DNA of 64,000 nucleotides from Sodiomyces alkalinus F11 (taxonomy: Eukaryota; Ascomycota; Sordariomycetes; Glomerellales; Plectosphaerellaceae), in the NCBI RefSeq assembly GCF_003711515.1, contig NW_021167092.1, forward strand, positions 1 to 64,000. The letters are read 5' to 3'. The notes beneath the pieces are model-generated. The model was given only the letters and a program-made list of their open reading frames with translations. It ran no database searches and was not told where the DNA came from. This document shows, in pieces, positions 11,543 through 22,870 of the stretch. The translations under genes were made by a program, and so were the position numbers. How positions within the stretch are numbered: position 1 is the first letter of the stretch; each line of letters opens with the position of its first letter.

Positions 11543-13807
11543 ATAACTACCTAATCTATAATAAAGAAATACTAGCGATTATAAGTTATTTAGTACTATA
11601 GCGGGCTAAGCGTATTAGCTATAGGTAGTTTATAGTCCTCTCCGATTATAAAGCCCTTAAATATTTTATAATAAAGCGAATACTTATAAAGCGATAAAGC
11701 CGATAAGCCGGTAAGCTTATATAATTTAACTCTATACTTAAGTATTAGAAAGGGAAGGATAACGTGATAGCGGACGCCCTCTTATATTAATAGTAAGATA
11801 AGCACTAAGATATAATAGATAAACAGGAGTAATCTTATTATATCTAATTAATTCCTAATACCGCGATTCCACTTAGCGTTCGCTATATTAATAATAGTTA
11901 AATAATCTTCGAGGCGGACTAAGAGCTATAGCGATTATAGGATAAGACGCTTATAACCGATAAATAGTATTAAGGAGCCCTATCCGCGGTTATTAAAATG
12001 GAATAGTAATTCCTATTATTATTAGAATTAAAGCTATACATAGCTAAGTATTTAGTCTTTATAACCGGGTTACTATTATTACATAACCGAATTTAGGTAC
12101 CCGGGTCTACTGAAGGGTTAGCGTTATAAGGGAGGATTATTTAGTTAATTCACGATATAGTAATTTGGGGATACCCCCGACACGAAAATACTATCGCCTT
12201 AGTAGCGTATCGCTTCTTCTAGCCGAGGATAAATAAGGATATCCGACGATTTATCCGGAACTACGATATTTACGGAAAGGGGTATATATAGAGAAACGCA
12301 AAATAAGGCCTTTTATGCCCCCTCCCGCTACTAAAACGAATACGGAGTAATCTATCCTTAGCTCTATAAGACTAAGGCGCCTAAAGTCTTTATCCGATAA
12401 TATTAACCCCGATAAGGGAGGAGGAGTAGTAGAATAGGTATCCTTTTCCGCTACGATATTAGGAGGAATTAGGCCCGAAACTATTACATTACCTATAACG
12501 TTATAAGGAGGAGATAAGGCTAGTTATTCCGCCCTAATAATAACCTCCTCCAGAGGCGATAAGTCTAGTCCCGACACTATCTTTTTTATAACCTTTAAGG
12601 GGGGAGAAAAGACTAGTATAACTACCGTATTAACGACCTTTATTACCGGAGGAAGTAAGGCTAGTTTAGTTACCTTATTAATAACCTTAGGAAGAGGTAA
12701 TAAGGCTAACTACGGTGCTACCTCTTCTTAGACCTCCTAAAAAGGAGAAGGGGCTAGCGCGATTACCGTATTAGGAGCCTCCACGGGATTTATAGCTATA
12801 AGTAATATCGTTATTATCGCTTCCTTAGCTATAAGGGTATCCTAGAACGCCGTATAGGCGCTAAGATACGGTTCTTACTCCTAGAAAAAAGGGTTAGCGA
12901 TACGGTTATAACCTTAAAGGGGGAGGAGGTCTTATAGGGGTATTCTTATTATCGTCACTAATAAGGGTAGCCGTCTTAAATAACCTTTACGTATAGCCTT
13001 TAAGGTATACTAGAAAAGGAGTATACCGGTATATCTTCGTAGAGTATATATAGTATTTCTTCCCCTAATTAGTCTAGCTACGATAAAGGCGCTTATACTT
13101 CCTATTAGCTATATTATATATATAAAGGAGGTATAGCTTAGTATAAATACTATTAGAAGGGTGCTTAGGAGGCCGATTACCTGCTATTTTCTTTTTCTTT
13201 TGGCGGAGGCGATAAGAATAATATAAACTAGTATATAGTTAGTATTACCTTACGGCGTAAAAGTATTATACTTATATTATTATCGGCGGCACGCTTACTA
13301 TTATTATTACCCTTATTATCGCCGGGGGCTAGCGCTATCTACGAAACGATAAAAGTTAGCAGAGGTTACCTTATAAATAGATCGCGAGAAAAAGACGGCT
13401 TACCTTAGATAAAGAGCTCTTAAACTAGCCGAGTATTAATAGATATTAGCTAGGAATAGGAGAGTTAGAAAAAAATCGTTATTACGAGGAAAAGCGAGTA
13501 TATACGGAACTACTAATACTATTATTATTATTATTAAAGTTAAGGAGAGGAAGAGAGGAAGAGGAAGCCTATAACCAAAACGGGGCCGATATATCTACGG
13601 ATAGATCTACGCGAGGAAGCCCTACGTTACTATTTCGGGCACGTAAATAAAGGTTAGTAGGCGACTTAAGATTTCTTTAATATTAAGGTAAGGGCGAGGT
13701 AAGATAAAGGGACGCGACTATTCCTTTATTACCACGATATAAGGGGGAGCCGAGCTATAATACGGACGCGCGGTTATATAGCCCCTAGAGGGTAAGGGGG
13801 GGGATAG
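11543..13807 (+). pseudogene. Gypsy-1 pol fragment: RNase H right half and integrase zinc-binding domain
   Basis: After the target duplication the RNase H continues (YNKEIL, about 11556-11580), then SDYKALKYF (about 11640-11670) and ends in a GKDNVIADAL motif near 11755-11790, typical of Ty3/Gypsy pol. A degenerate integrase HHCC domain follows at about 12130-12310 (HENTIALVAYRFFWPRINKD type spacing). From about 12370 to 13790 I recognise no protein domain; the integrase core is not evident and the sequence may be rearranged. A purine-rich run (GGTAAGGGGGGGGATAG, 13790-13806) resembles a polypurine tract just before the putative LTR. Confidence 0.65.
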
Positions 13808-14024
13808 TGTTACGGGTTAACCCCGGTATAAAGGATCCGGCTATACTCCGGATCTTGCTAACTACACGCGTAGTTAACGGATCTATATTGCCTAGTTATC
13901 GCCACCTTATAGCTAGCCTAGCGTTATAGACTTTTCTCCTTTTCCTTCTTCCTTCCTTAGTTCTAGATAATCTATTATTACTACCTTACTTAGTACCACG
14001 ACCTATAACTAGTCGTTTATACTC
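13808..14024 (+). repeat. Probable Gypsy-1 3' LTR
   Basis: The stretch begins TGTTACGGG directly after a polypurine-like tract, the usual arrangement at a Ty3/Gypsy 3' LTR. It contains a small palindromic block around ATCCGG/CCGGAT. It stops where homology to the LINE-C 3' region begins (about 14025). No second LTR copy is in the window to confirm the limits, so this rests on the PPT/TG junction only. Confidence 0.45.
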
Positions 14025-16110
14025 GCCGTTATAAGCGTATCCACTATAACGCTATAAAGAAGTAACGACTATAACTATACTAATACTATTAGCCTAGTAA
14101 AGAGTAGCGTAGTATATATAAAGGGCGCGGGTTTAGCGGGTAGCGGCCTACTAATACTTATAGATATACTATAATAGGGGTCTTTTTTTTTAATATGTGC
14201 ATACAGTCCTAAAGCTATAGCATAAGTCTATTAAGGAGACTAAGCCTATAACGAGTATCTAGTTATTTATATAACCTATATATAAAAGTAAAGAATAGGC
14301 GAACCAGAGGTATTAGTCCGGGACTTGTCCTTATATAGTGCGCGCTCCCTAGAGTTCCCTAGGCTCCCGGGCTTAATCGTAGTAGTATATATAGGTGCGC
14401 TTAATTACGCGTAGTAGATATATACCCTTCCCCTCTAAGGAGGGTATAAACCGGAGGCAGTATAGTTTTATATATTAACGCGTAAGCTGATAAATATCTC
14501 CCCGATATACGGGGACCCCTGTAATATACAGGAGCTCCGCGTAGGTCGCGCGCGAAAAAGACCGTGTACGATTAAGGGGAGTAGGATTCGAACCCACGGT
14601 CTTACGCCGCTACTAGGCGTGTCTGCCACTTACGCTATCCCCCCTATAATAGGGTTAGTAACGAGGATATAATATATAAGGTGCGACGGAGAACGGGAAA
14701 ACCTATAAAGGGCATTAGCGTGTTATAGGCGGCGGCGGCAGTAGTGATAAGGGTATTAGCGGCGTTATAGTAGGAGGGGGGGATTTAATAGGAGGATTAG
14801 CAGAGCGAGGGCGTAGTAAGGGCGTAATAGAGATAAACCGGGGCGTAGTCTTCAGTACTACGGTTATTATTAACACACTTTATATAATAAGCCCTGGCTC
14901 CTAAGTCGGGTTAGTAGAATATAGTGTAAAGTAGGGGCGAAGCGGGCACGTAGCGAGGATATAATAGGGCTATATACCGGGCGGGTTTTCATAGAGCAAG
15001 GCCTAATAGTCCCGGGCTAATAATATAATATATAAGATATAGGGCGATAAGCGAAGGGTAGGCTTAGACTATACCGGGTTAGAATATAAAGCAAGGGCGT
15101 AAAGCGGGCGCTATAGTAAAGTCGCGGGGGACTTATAGTTAAGAGCTAAGGGGTAGCCGGTCCTTTACCCTTATAGGCGCCGGAACCGGCTCCCTATTTA
15201 GTGATAGAGGACTTATTAGTGGGTATCTAAGGGGGTCGGAGAGTTAGACCGAGGCGGGCGTTATAGGGGCGAAGTATTAGCGGCGCGAGTATAGTATAAC
15301 CCGAGACCCTATAGAATCCCCTATACTATAGCCGAATAGCACTGGGGGACCCGTATAGGAGTACTTTAGGGCCGTATATATACTATACCGGCTATATAAG
15401 ACTTACCTTAAAAACGATAGCTTAAGGAAAGGAAAACAGGAAAAGAGGAAAAAAAAGAGGAAGAGAGGGAGGTTTATAAGAAGAGGGGGCGGTAGATTAG
15501 CCCTATGAGTTACTATGCTTACTAGGGAATAGTAGCCACGCCCGGCCTATACTATAGCATCTACCCCGGAGAGCCTACGTAGCGCGAGAAAGGAAGGTAT
15601 ATAACTACATAAGGGCTATTATAAATAGTAGGTATATAAAGGAGGTTTAGGAATAAATAATAAATAAAGGAAGGAGTAAGGGGGGGGGTAGGTGCGCCCC
15701 CGCCCCTATAGAAGGGAGGGAGGGTATAAAGGGTACTACGGCGAGAGGAAAATAACCTCGCCGGATCCGGAATAAAGGAAAGGATAACGGCGAGTAACCG
15801 TGGCGGTAGCGTACTAAGGACGTGTACGACCCGACACGGCGCCTATTAAACTAACTAGCCGACCCCTATTAGCTATTAGCCCGGAGGTAAGATCCGGTTT
15901 TCGAATAGCGATAAGAATAGGGCCGCGGAGCGATACCGTAATAGCTACGTATAATAGACCTTATATAATAAGAACACAGGGGTTTTTACCTATTAACGGT
16001 TTCCCCTCGAAAATCAGAGAAGGACTATTGCCTAGGTGGCTAGCCTAGCTTAGCTAAGCGAGAGCAGAGTAATAAATTTATTAGTATTATTATTATTAGT
16101 ATTATTATTT
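14025..16110 (+). mobile_element. LINE-C copy 1, 5'-truncated (3' UTR only), carrying a SINE
   Basis: From about 14025 this region is colinear with 24710-26325, which follows the LINE-C ORF2; it is therefore read as a 5'-truncated LINE-C. It ends at GCGAGAGCAGAGTAA followed by a TTA-rich simple repeat (16080-16110), the same end as copy 2. The SINE at 14180-14643 interrupts it, and copy 2 supplies the uninterrupted site at 24888-24905. I see no coding region in it. A short block around CTATTAGCTATTAGC is shared with the LINE-B 3' UTR, so the two families are related. Confidence 0.7.
14180..14643 (-). mobile_element. SINE copy A, tRNA-derived head with LINE-A-like tail
   Basis: On the minus strand the element starts with a 70-bp tRNA-like head (14573-14643) with an A box (TAGCGTAAGTGG, 14626-14637) and a perfect B box (GGTTCGAATCC, 14584-14594), i.e. 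an internal Pol III promoter. A body of about 350 bp follows, matching SINE copy B along its length. The tail, GCTATAGCTTTAGGACTGTATG then an A run (T run at 14183-14191 on plus), matches the LINE-A 3' end. An 11-bp duplication CTATAATAGGG flanks it (14169-14179 and 14644-14654). The LINE-C copy at 24888-24905 shows the empty site. No protein is encoded. Confidence 0.88.
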
Positions 16111-16111
16111 A

Positions 16112-16611
16112 GAAGAGGAGGTCTAGCAGGTTATATAATAAATAATAAAGTGGAAGGCACCCGGAGAGGACGGCCTGCCGAACGGATTCCTACTCGCCTA
16201 TAGCAAACCACTCTATAGGCGACTAGCATAACTCTTCTCCGCGAGCCTTAAGGCCGTATATTTCCCGTAACGATACCGTACCGTAGAGGTATAGTGCTTA
16301 AAAAACCGGGTAAACCTTAAGAAACCGGGTAAACTAAAGGAAGCTTATATAATAGCCTCGGGGTAGTGACCGATATTACTCCTAAGCGTGATAGGGAAGG
16401 TCCTTAAGAAGATAATAGTAAGGAGAATCGCGACTATAGCGGAGGAGCACCGACTCCTCCTTACCGGATAAATAGGTAATCGAAAATACCGCGATACGAT
16501 AATAGCGGTTAAGGCTATTATAGAAGGAGTATACGCTATATAAGAGTATAGCGGGGCCATAGCGTATTTAAAGCTTAATATCTAGGGCGCCTTTAATATA
16601 GTACTATAGTA
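16112..16611 (+). pseudogene. LINE-C copy 2 ORF2, reverse transcriptase N-terminal part
   Basis: In frame it reads a KAPGEDGLPNGF block (RT fingers, about 16160-16195), then LLSVIGKVLKK (about 16375-16410), AEEHRLL, a GNRKYRDT block, and finally GAFNIV just before the break at 16601-16611. These are the first RT blocks of a LINE ORF2. The reading is cut by LINE-A copy 2, and the next RT residues resume at 22871. The 5' limit at about 16112 follows the tail of LINE-C copy 1, so this copy is 5'-truncated. Confidence 0.78.
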
Positions 16612-16771
16612 TATCCTTCTTATAACTCTTTTAGGGGGACCCACGTTTTACGCGTAAACGCTCTAAACCACTTAAAAGCTATATTAATCGATAGCTCTTT
16701 TCAAGCTCTATACGCCTATTTATAGCCCTGTATCGCGTAGGCGCTATTTAGGGCGTAAAATAAGTGTGAAA

Positions 16772-18465
16772 ACGCCTGGAAACGCACCTACAGGTGCCCC
16801 GCGTGCGGGGGAAAAGTCTAACGTGGCCTATACGCCCACGCTGATAAAGCAGCCACGCAGAGCCGTAACCACTAACGCCTCGCGACCCCAGCACCCTATA
16901 AAAGACCCAAGCCATAATAATAGCCATAATACTAGCCATACTAATAGCTATAACACTAGCTATAATAACGCCCTAACCCATAATAACGCCCCCTAGATTA
17001 ACCCTAAACCCCCTATAATTATAGAGGGCTTAGGGGAGGTAGAAATAGGGGAATCCCCTAAAAGCCCTGTAAATACAGGGACTTCTGCCTTTATTACGCC
17101 CCTTAATTCGAAAAGACAGCTTAGCCTTTCGACGCCGACCCCTAGAAGGTTTTCTAGGACCCGAACCGAGCCTCCTTCGGACTCCGAAGCCGAAGGCCTC
17201 TTCGAGACGCCTTCTAGGCCCCCTCCCGCTAAAAAACAGGGCCTAGTAGGCTCTAAATAGGCTAAAAAGGCCCCTAGAAATACTGGAACTACTAGAAAAC
17301 CCCCTACTACGCCCTAGAAGTCGACTAGTTCGACTAGTAAGGCCTAGGCTAGGGGTCTCCTCTAGTAGGCTTTTTAGCTGCTTTAATAGGCCTACGACCT
17401 CGACCCTACCCCTTAGATTAAAGCCCTTTCTTCAGGGCTTTAATCTGCTATTAACGGGACCTAGTCGCTTACCCTCGAATAAAAGGTTAACGAACTAGTG
17501 TAAGCAGTTCGTAGGCTTATAGAATAGCCTAAACCCCTTTATAGCGAGGCTTTAAAGGGAAAAACAGACTCTATAGCTCCCCAGGCCCCTCTAAAGGCCT
17601 TAGTACCCTTAACCCCCCGGCCCCCCTCCCTATAGACCCTAAAAAGGTCCCTAAGGTTATTTTATAACCTATAGCAGGGGAAACGATCCCCCGGGAGAAC
17701 TTCGATCCCCTTAAGCTTCGGAATAGGCTAAATAAGGCCCTAAAAATCCCTGCTATTACGGCTATTAGCCTCTTAGCTAATAGGAACCTTATTTTGACCC
17801 CGGGCCCGAAATACAGCGTTTAGCAGTTCCTAGACTCACAGAATTAGTGGTTTAAAGAGCTAAACCTACCTCTTTAGCCCCCCTAACCTATAGAAGACTA
17901 ATTTAAGCTTATTATTAAATAGGTGCCTACTAGGGCTTTCGGAGGGGGGGAGGCCCTGTTATCCGACCCTACTAACCCCTCCGATACACCGTAAGAAGCC
18001 CTAACCCGTAGCCTATAGCAGGGCCTAGGTTTAAGGGACCTAATCACTAAAGTCGGCACCTTTAACCCTATTAGGGTAGTAGGGAAGCCTCGGTGGCTAG
18101 GTACCCTAGACGGGCTTTACGGCACTATTATTATTTCAGTGCCTACTACTAAAGAGCAGAAATACTGCTTAAAATAGGGGCTTTATATAGCCGGCCAGCG
18201 GCTAAAGGTCTATAAATATAGGCCTATAACTCCTAGGACCCAGTGCTCTAACTACTGGAAATTCGGGTATACCCGAGGGAACTATAAGAGCCTAACTACC
18301 TACTCTATCTACGCTACGGAGGGCCACGGCGACGAAGACTACTACTATAACGAGTACGAGGAATATAGCGACTACGAATATAGGACCCATAAGTGCTATA
18401 ACTATAAGGGGGTATACCCCCCCTATAGTAAAAACTACAAGGTCTTTCGAGCTATTAAACGTTAA
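16772..18465 (+). pseudogene. LINE-A ORF1 (gag-like) pseudogene, copy 2
   Basis: The start was placed by alignment with copy 1: the codon that is ATG there is ACG here (16772-16774). The N-terminus is Ala/Pro/Gly-rich, followed by repeated Asn-His-Ser-type units up to 16996. A Ser/Pro-rich central part and a leucine-rich gag-like core come next. A C-terminal zinc-knuckle region at about 18240-18440 reads, for example, CSNYWKFGYTRGNYKS, where Cys and His have become Tyr, and includes an acidic DEDYYYNEYEEYSDYE stretch between knuckles. It ends with TAA at 18463-18465. Stops and at least one indel break it. Confidence 0.72.
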
Positions 18466-21400
18466 TAAATAAGGGGTATTTTAGCTCGAGAGATATCCGG
18501 TTTATTTAGCATAACATCGATAAATAGAGCCCGGCGTAGAAGGCTATCCTAGAATAGGCTTTAGAAGCTTTGGCTGATATGGTCCTTATTTAGGAGCCCT
18601 CCTGCGTCCCGAAACTAGAAGGGTGGTATATTCGAAACTACCTAGCCTTTTATACTATCACGCCTACGTCTCGAAAAACCTAGTTTTTTCCTATTAAGCC
18701 TAGGGCCCTTACTTATATAAGAAAGGGCTCGGGTATCGATTTTTCACACCGCGAAGACCTTCTAGATAGTATAGACGCGCAGCTTATAGAGGTCTATTAT
18801 CTATAGACCTTTTATATTCTAAACGTCTATAATTAGATAGAGCAGGATCCCGAGATAACAGGTAAAGGGCCTATAAGGCCCCCTAGCCCTACCCCCTTTA
18901 CCTCTTCGACTTCTTCTTCTTCTTTTCCTTCTTTTTCAGGCTCTAGAGGCCGACCTAGACGGAAGATCGCGTACTATAGGGCCTTTAAGTCCCTAAGCCG
19001 ACTCTTATTATAGGGGACTTTAATAGGAACCACTAGCAGTGGAACGAGGCTACTACGAATTAGGCTTCTATTAAGGCCTAAGCCTTAGTAGACTAGTTAA
19101 ACAGCCTTAAGGCCACCTATTTAGTGGACCCTGAAGAAGTTAACCTAAACGGGGGGACCTTTTTTAGGTCTAATCTTCGTTAAGAGTCGGTTATAGACCT
19201 AGTATTTGATACGCCCGGGTTTAATCGCCTCCGCTTTTATAAGTGGGAATATATCGAAAATACCCCCTCCCTATACCGCGCTATCCTGATTTTAGCCTCT
19301 ATTCTAGGTTCTAAAGGTCCTAAAGGCCCTATAAATAGAGCCCTTCCACCGGCCTATAAGTATAGGCTAGCGGACTAGGGTCTATTTACTAGCACCCTAA
19401 AGAACCTAAAGCCTAGCCTCGACTAGCAGCTATAATAGGCTATCGACGCCTCGGATTAGGACTCTATAGGTCGCTGCCCATCGGATACTATTTCCCTAGC
19501 TCTTAAGGCCTCTATGCCTAAGCTAAGGGTAGTAGAGCGTTCGAAACCGTGGTAGACCCTAGAGCTAAAAGCCCTGCGAAAATCAGCTAATAGGGCTTTT
19601 AGGGTTTTTAGAAAAGCTAAAAAGGGGGCCTCGGCTACCCGGCTAGCGGCTCTAGAAACCACCTAGAAAGAGGCTTATAACGCCTACTATAGGGCAGTAA
19701 AACTAGTAAAAAAGGACTACTAGGAGGCCTTCCTAGCCTACGCCTAAAGCCCGGAGATTTTTAAGGCCTATAACTATACGAAAAGCGGCCTAAACACGAA
19801 GATCCCACCAATTTAAACGCCTATAAAGCAGAAAGCCTATACCTTCGACGAAAAATATAACGCCCTTCTTTAGACCCTTTTTCCCTCCGCCACCGACGCC
19901 CCAAAAGCCCCTATAGTTATAGGCCCTTCAGGGGGCCTAGACTACTCTTCTGCCGCCACCGACGCCCCTATAGCCCCTGTTTTATAGGCCTTTCGGGGGG
20001 CCTAGGCCCCTTAACCCTTGTAACGGCCCCTAAAGCCTAACTAGATCACGCAGTAAGGGCCTTAGAAGACCGTGGGAGTGGCCTAGCCTTTAGGCTACCG
20101 AACTATAACACGCTATCTTTAGAGCTGCTAAGGGAAAAGCCCCAGGGCCTAATAGGATTAGCTTATAGCCGATCTAATAGGCCTATAAGGCTATTCCCGG
20201 ACCCTTCTTAAAGGCCTACTTAGCTTTATTTTTAGCAGGCCACTACCCTACCTACTAGAAAGAGGCCCTAGGAGTCGTTTTACTAAAACCGGGGAAGAAG
20301 GACTATTCTAATCCTAAGTCTTATAGGATTATTACCCTTCTAAACTGCTTAGATAAAGTCCTTAAGAGGGTTATAGCTACTAGGCTTAGCTTTTGAGCTA
20401 ATACCCGCGACGACCTTCTACACCCTAGTCAGATAGGGGGTAGAAAATAACGATCCGCTATCAACACAGCCCTTCTTCTCCTCCACTATATTAAAAAACA
20501 GCGTAAATCGCGTTAAAATATCGTGGTTTCTACGCTATTTTTAGATATTAAAGGAGCCTTCGATCACGTCGCCCGCCTCCAGTTACTAAAAACCCTTTAA
20601 GAGCTCTAACTACCCTCGAGTCTAATTAAATAGGTAGCCTCCTTTACAGAAAACAGGCGTATCTAACTAGCTTTCAAGGGTTAGGTTTAGCAGCCTACCC
20701 CCCTAAATACAGGGGTCCTATAAGGCTCTCCGGTTTCCCCTATTCTTTTCCTAATTTATATTAGGAAAGTTATAGCGGGGCGGGATTTTAAAGAACTTTA
20801 GTTATCCTATATAGACGATTTTCAGCTTTCTACAGCGTCTACGTTAGCTAGGAAAACCTATAAGATTCTAGAAAGAGCCGCAGCCTCCTTTTCTGAAGCA
20901 GCTAATATCAACTAAGTCCTTTTCGACCCGGATAAAACAGAGCTTATTCACTTCTATCGAAGACGCTCTATAGAAGACGCCCCGGCTACTATAGGGGGGC
21001 ACCTAGTTAAACCTACGCTAGGTGCTATTAGGTGGCTAGGGGTCTAGTTTAACCCTAAGCTATCCTTTAAACCCCACGTCGAAAAACGCCTAAATTCTGC
21101 TTTAGGCGCCCTAAACAGGCTTTATTGGCTAGCTAGCTCGTAGAGGGGCCTTTCTTTTAAGGCCCTACGGTAGCTATATATAGCCTGTATAGCCTTACTA
21201 CCTGACTTTGGCTTATAGCTATAGTAGGACCCTAAATCACCAAGAAAGTACCTAGTCGACCGTCTAGAACGCCTCCAGTACGGCGCTCTAGTCAGGGCTT
21301 TAGGAGCTTTTAGGGGGGCCCCTCTACGGCCTCTAGAACTAGAAGCAGCAGTCCCCCCGGCGTCGGTTAGGTTAACTAGGTCTATTAGGCTTTACGCCTT

Positions 21401-22685
21401 TAGGTCCTTAAAGTTCTTACCAAACCACCCTATTAAACGCCAGCTTCTAGGGGAATCAGGGGAAGACCTCGCCCGCCTATAAGACCTACAGCCCACCACA
21501 CAGCTTTATAGGCTAGGCCTAGAATTAACTGCTTTAGTAAGGCAGTCCTGGGAAATAGAGGGCCCTGCAGCTAGGTGGGAGGCCCTTTAGGCCTCCGAGC
21601 CTATAGCAGACCTTAGATCCTTTTTCCCTTTAAAGGAACAGCCTATAACCGCAAAAAGTCCTGACTCCGGCTCCTAAGACCTAAAGACAGCCCACCTCGA
21701 AGCCCTTAAGGATATATAATAATGCTTAGACGACTAGGCCTCTATATTCTATACGGACGGCTCCCTAGGCCACCCTATAAGGCCTCCTACGGGGCGTCTA
21801 TAGGCTACAGCCGCTATAATACAGTAGGCTAATACCTCTACGCCCTATAAAGCTATAGGCTTTAACCTAGGGACCTCTACTAAAGTCGTAGACGCCGAAT
21901 TATACGCTATTCTTCAGGCCCTCGACACTGCCATGTAGTTACCTAAGACATTAGAGTGCTATATTTTCAGCGATTCATAAGCCGCTATTTAGAAGCTTTA
22001 GCGAGCCTTATAGTGGACTATAGAGGCTAAAACCCTTATTTCACGCCTTAAATAACAGGGCACTTCGGTCTTTATATAGTAGTGCCCTTCGTATATAGGG
22101 ATAGAAGGAAATAAACTAGCGGATAAGGTAGCTAAACAGGCATTAGACCCTAAAAAAGCAACTAAATCCGTTAGATTAGTTACTCTTAGTCACTTAAAAC
22201 GCCGGGTTAACGAGACCTTAATGCGAGACTAGAAGGCTTTATAGAATAAGGAAGAAGAGGAGAAAAATAGAGGTAAATCGGTGCGTTTAGGCCGTCTATA
22301 TAGGCGCCTAGTCCGAGATAACCTGCGTTTTTCCCGAAAACCACTGCCGATATAGGGCCCTAGGTGGGTAAAGTCGGCTTTTATTCAGTTAAAAACCGGC
22401 TTCGGATACCTAAAATCCCACTAAAAAAGGGCCCGAAACTACGCTAACGACCGCTATTCCTGTCCCGGCTCCCCTATACAGGATACAGCCCACCTTATCC
22501 TTTCCTGCCCTTTTTATAAAAACGAACGAAAAGCCCTACGGGAAGCCCTAGCAGGCCTAACGCTATCTCTGCCGCTATTATTCGGTACTAAAAGAGGTAT
22601 ACAGGCCTTAAAGACCTATCTTTTAGCTACTAAAATAGCCTCGGCGGAGTGGTATAGGGCGCAAACCTCGGATCCTACGGCCTAG
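18465..22685 (+). pseudogene. LINE-A ORF2 (endonuclease-RT-RNase H) pseudogene, copy 2
   Basis: The start codon is ATA (18465-18467), where copy 1 has ATG; TG-to-TA explains the loss. Domains in order: APE endonuclease with VLIQEPS (about 18578) and GDFNRNH (about 19015); RT with KAPGPNRIS, LDIKGAFDHV (about 20545), GSPVSPILFLIYI (about 20725) and an intact YIDDF catalytic box (20809-20823); RNase H with FYTDGS (about 21750), DAELYAI and FSDS; and a C-terminal CPGSPIQDTAHLILSCP zinc block (about 22460-22510). It ends with TAG at 22683-22685. Catalytic RT Asp residues survive because GAC-GAT holds no CA or TG. Many TAG and TAA codons elsewhere. Confidence 0.85.
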
Positions 22686-22870
22686 TTTTCTGTTTTAGGT
22701 TTTTTTTACCTGCTTTTCGGTATATTAGGCAGACTATTACAGAGGATTTCCTTTATTTATTACTACTCTACTCCTTATTATAGTTTATTCTAGCCTTTAG
22801 CCTATAGGGCAAAAGGCGCCGCGCCATAGCTTTAGGGCTGTATGTGCGAAATGAAAAAAAAAAAAAAAAA

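Larger units (their letters stand above)
16612..22870 (+). mobile_element. LINE-A copy 2, full-length Tad1-like non-LTR retrotransposon
   Basis: A complete element of 6.26 kb, flanked by an 11-bp target duplication GTACTATAGTA (16601-16611 and 22871-22881) and ending in an A run (22854-22870). It carries ORF1 with zinc knuckles and ORF2 with endonuclease, reverse transcriptase and RNase H, the order seen in the Tad1 clade. It inserted into the RT domain of LINE-C copy 2; removing it with one duplication restores a colinear RT. Both frames are full of CpA-to-TpA stops, but the protein is otherwise well preserved. Confidence 0.92.

Noticed and set aside
14573..14643. A functional tRNA gene on the minus strand
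   Set aside because: A and B boxes are present, but the unit continues into a SINE body and A-tail with a target duplication, and a second copy sits elsewhere. The anticodon-loop position normally T is A.
16748..16939. Minus-strand open frame over LINE-A ORF1 N-terminus
   Set aside because: Antisense shadow of a real but broken ORF1 on the plus strand.
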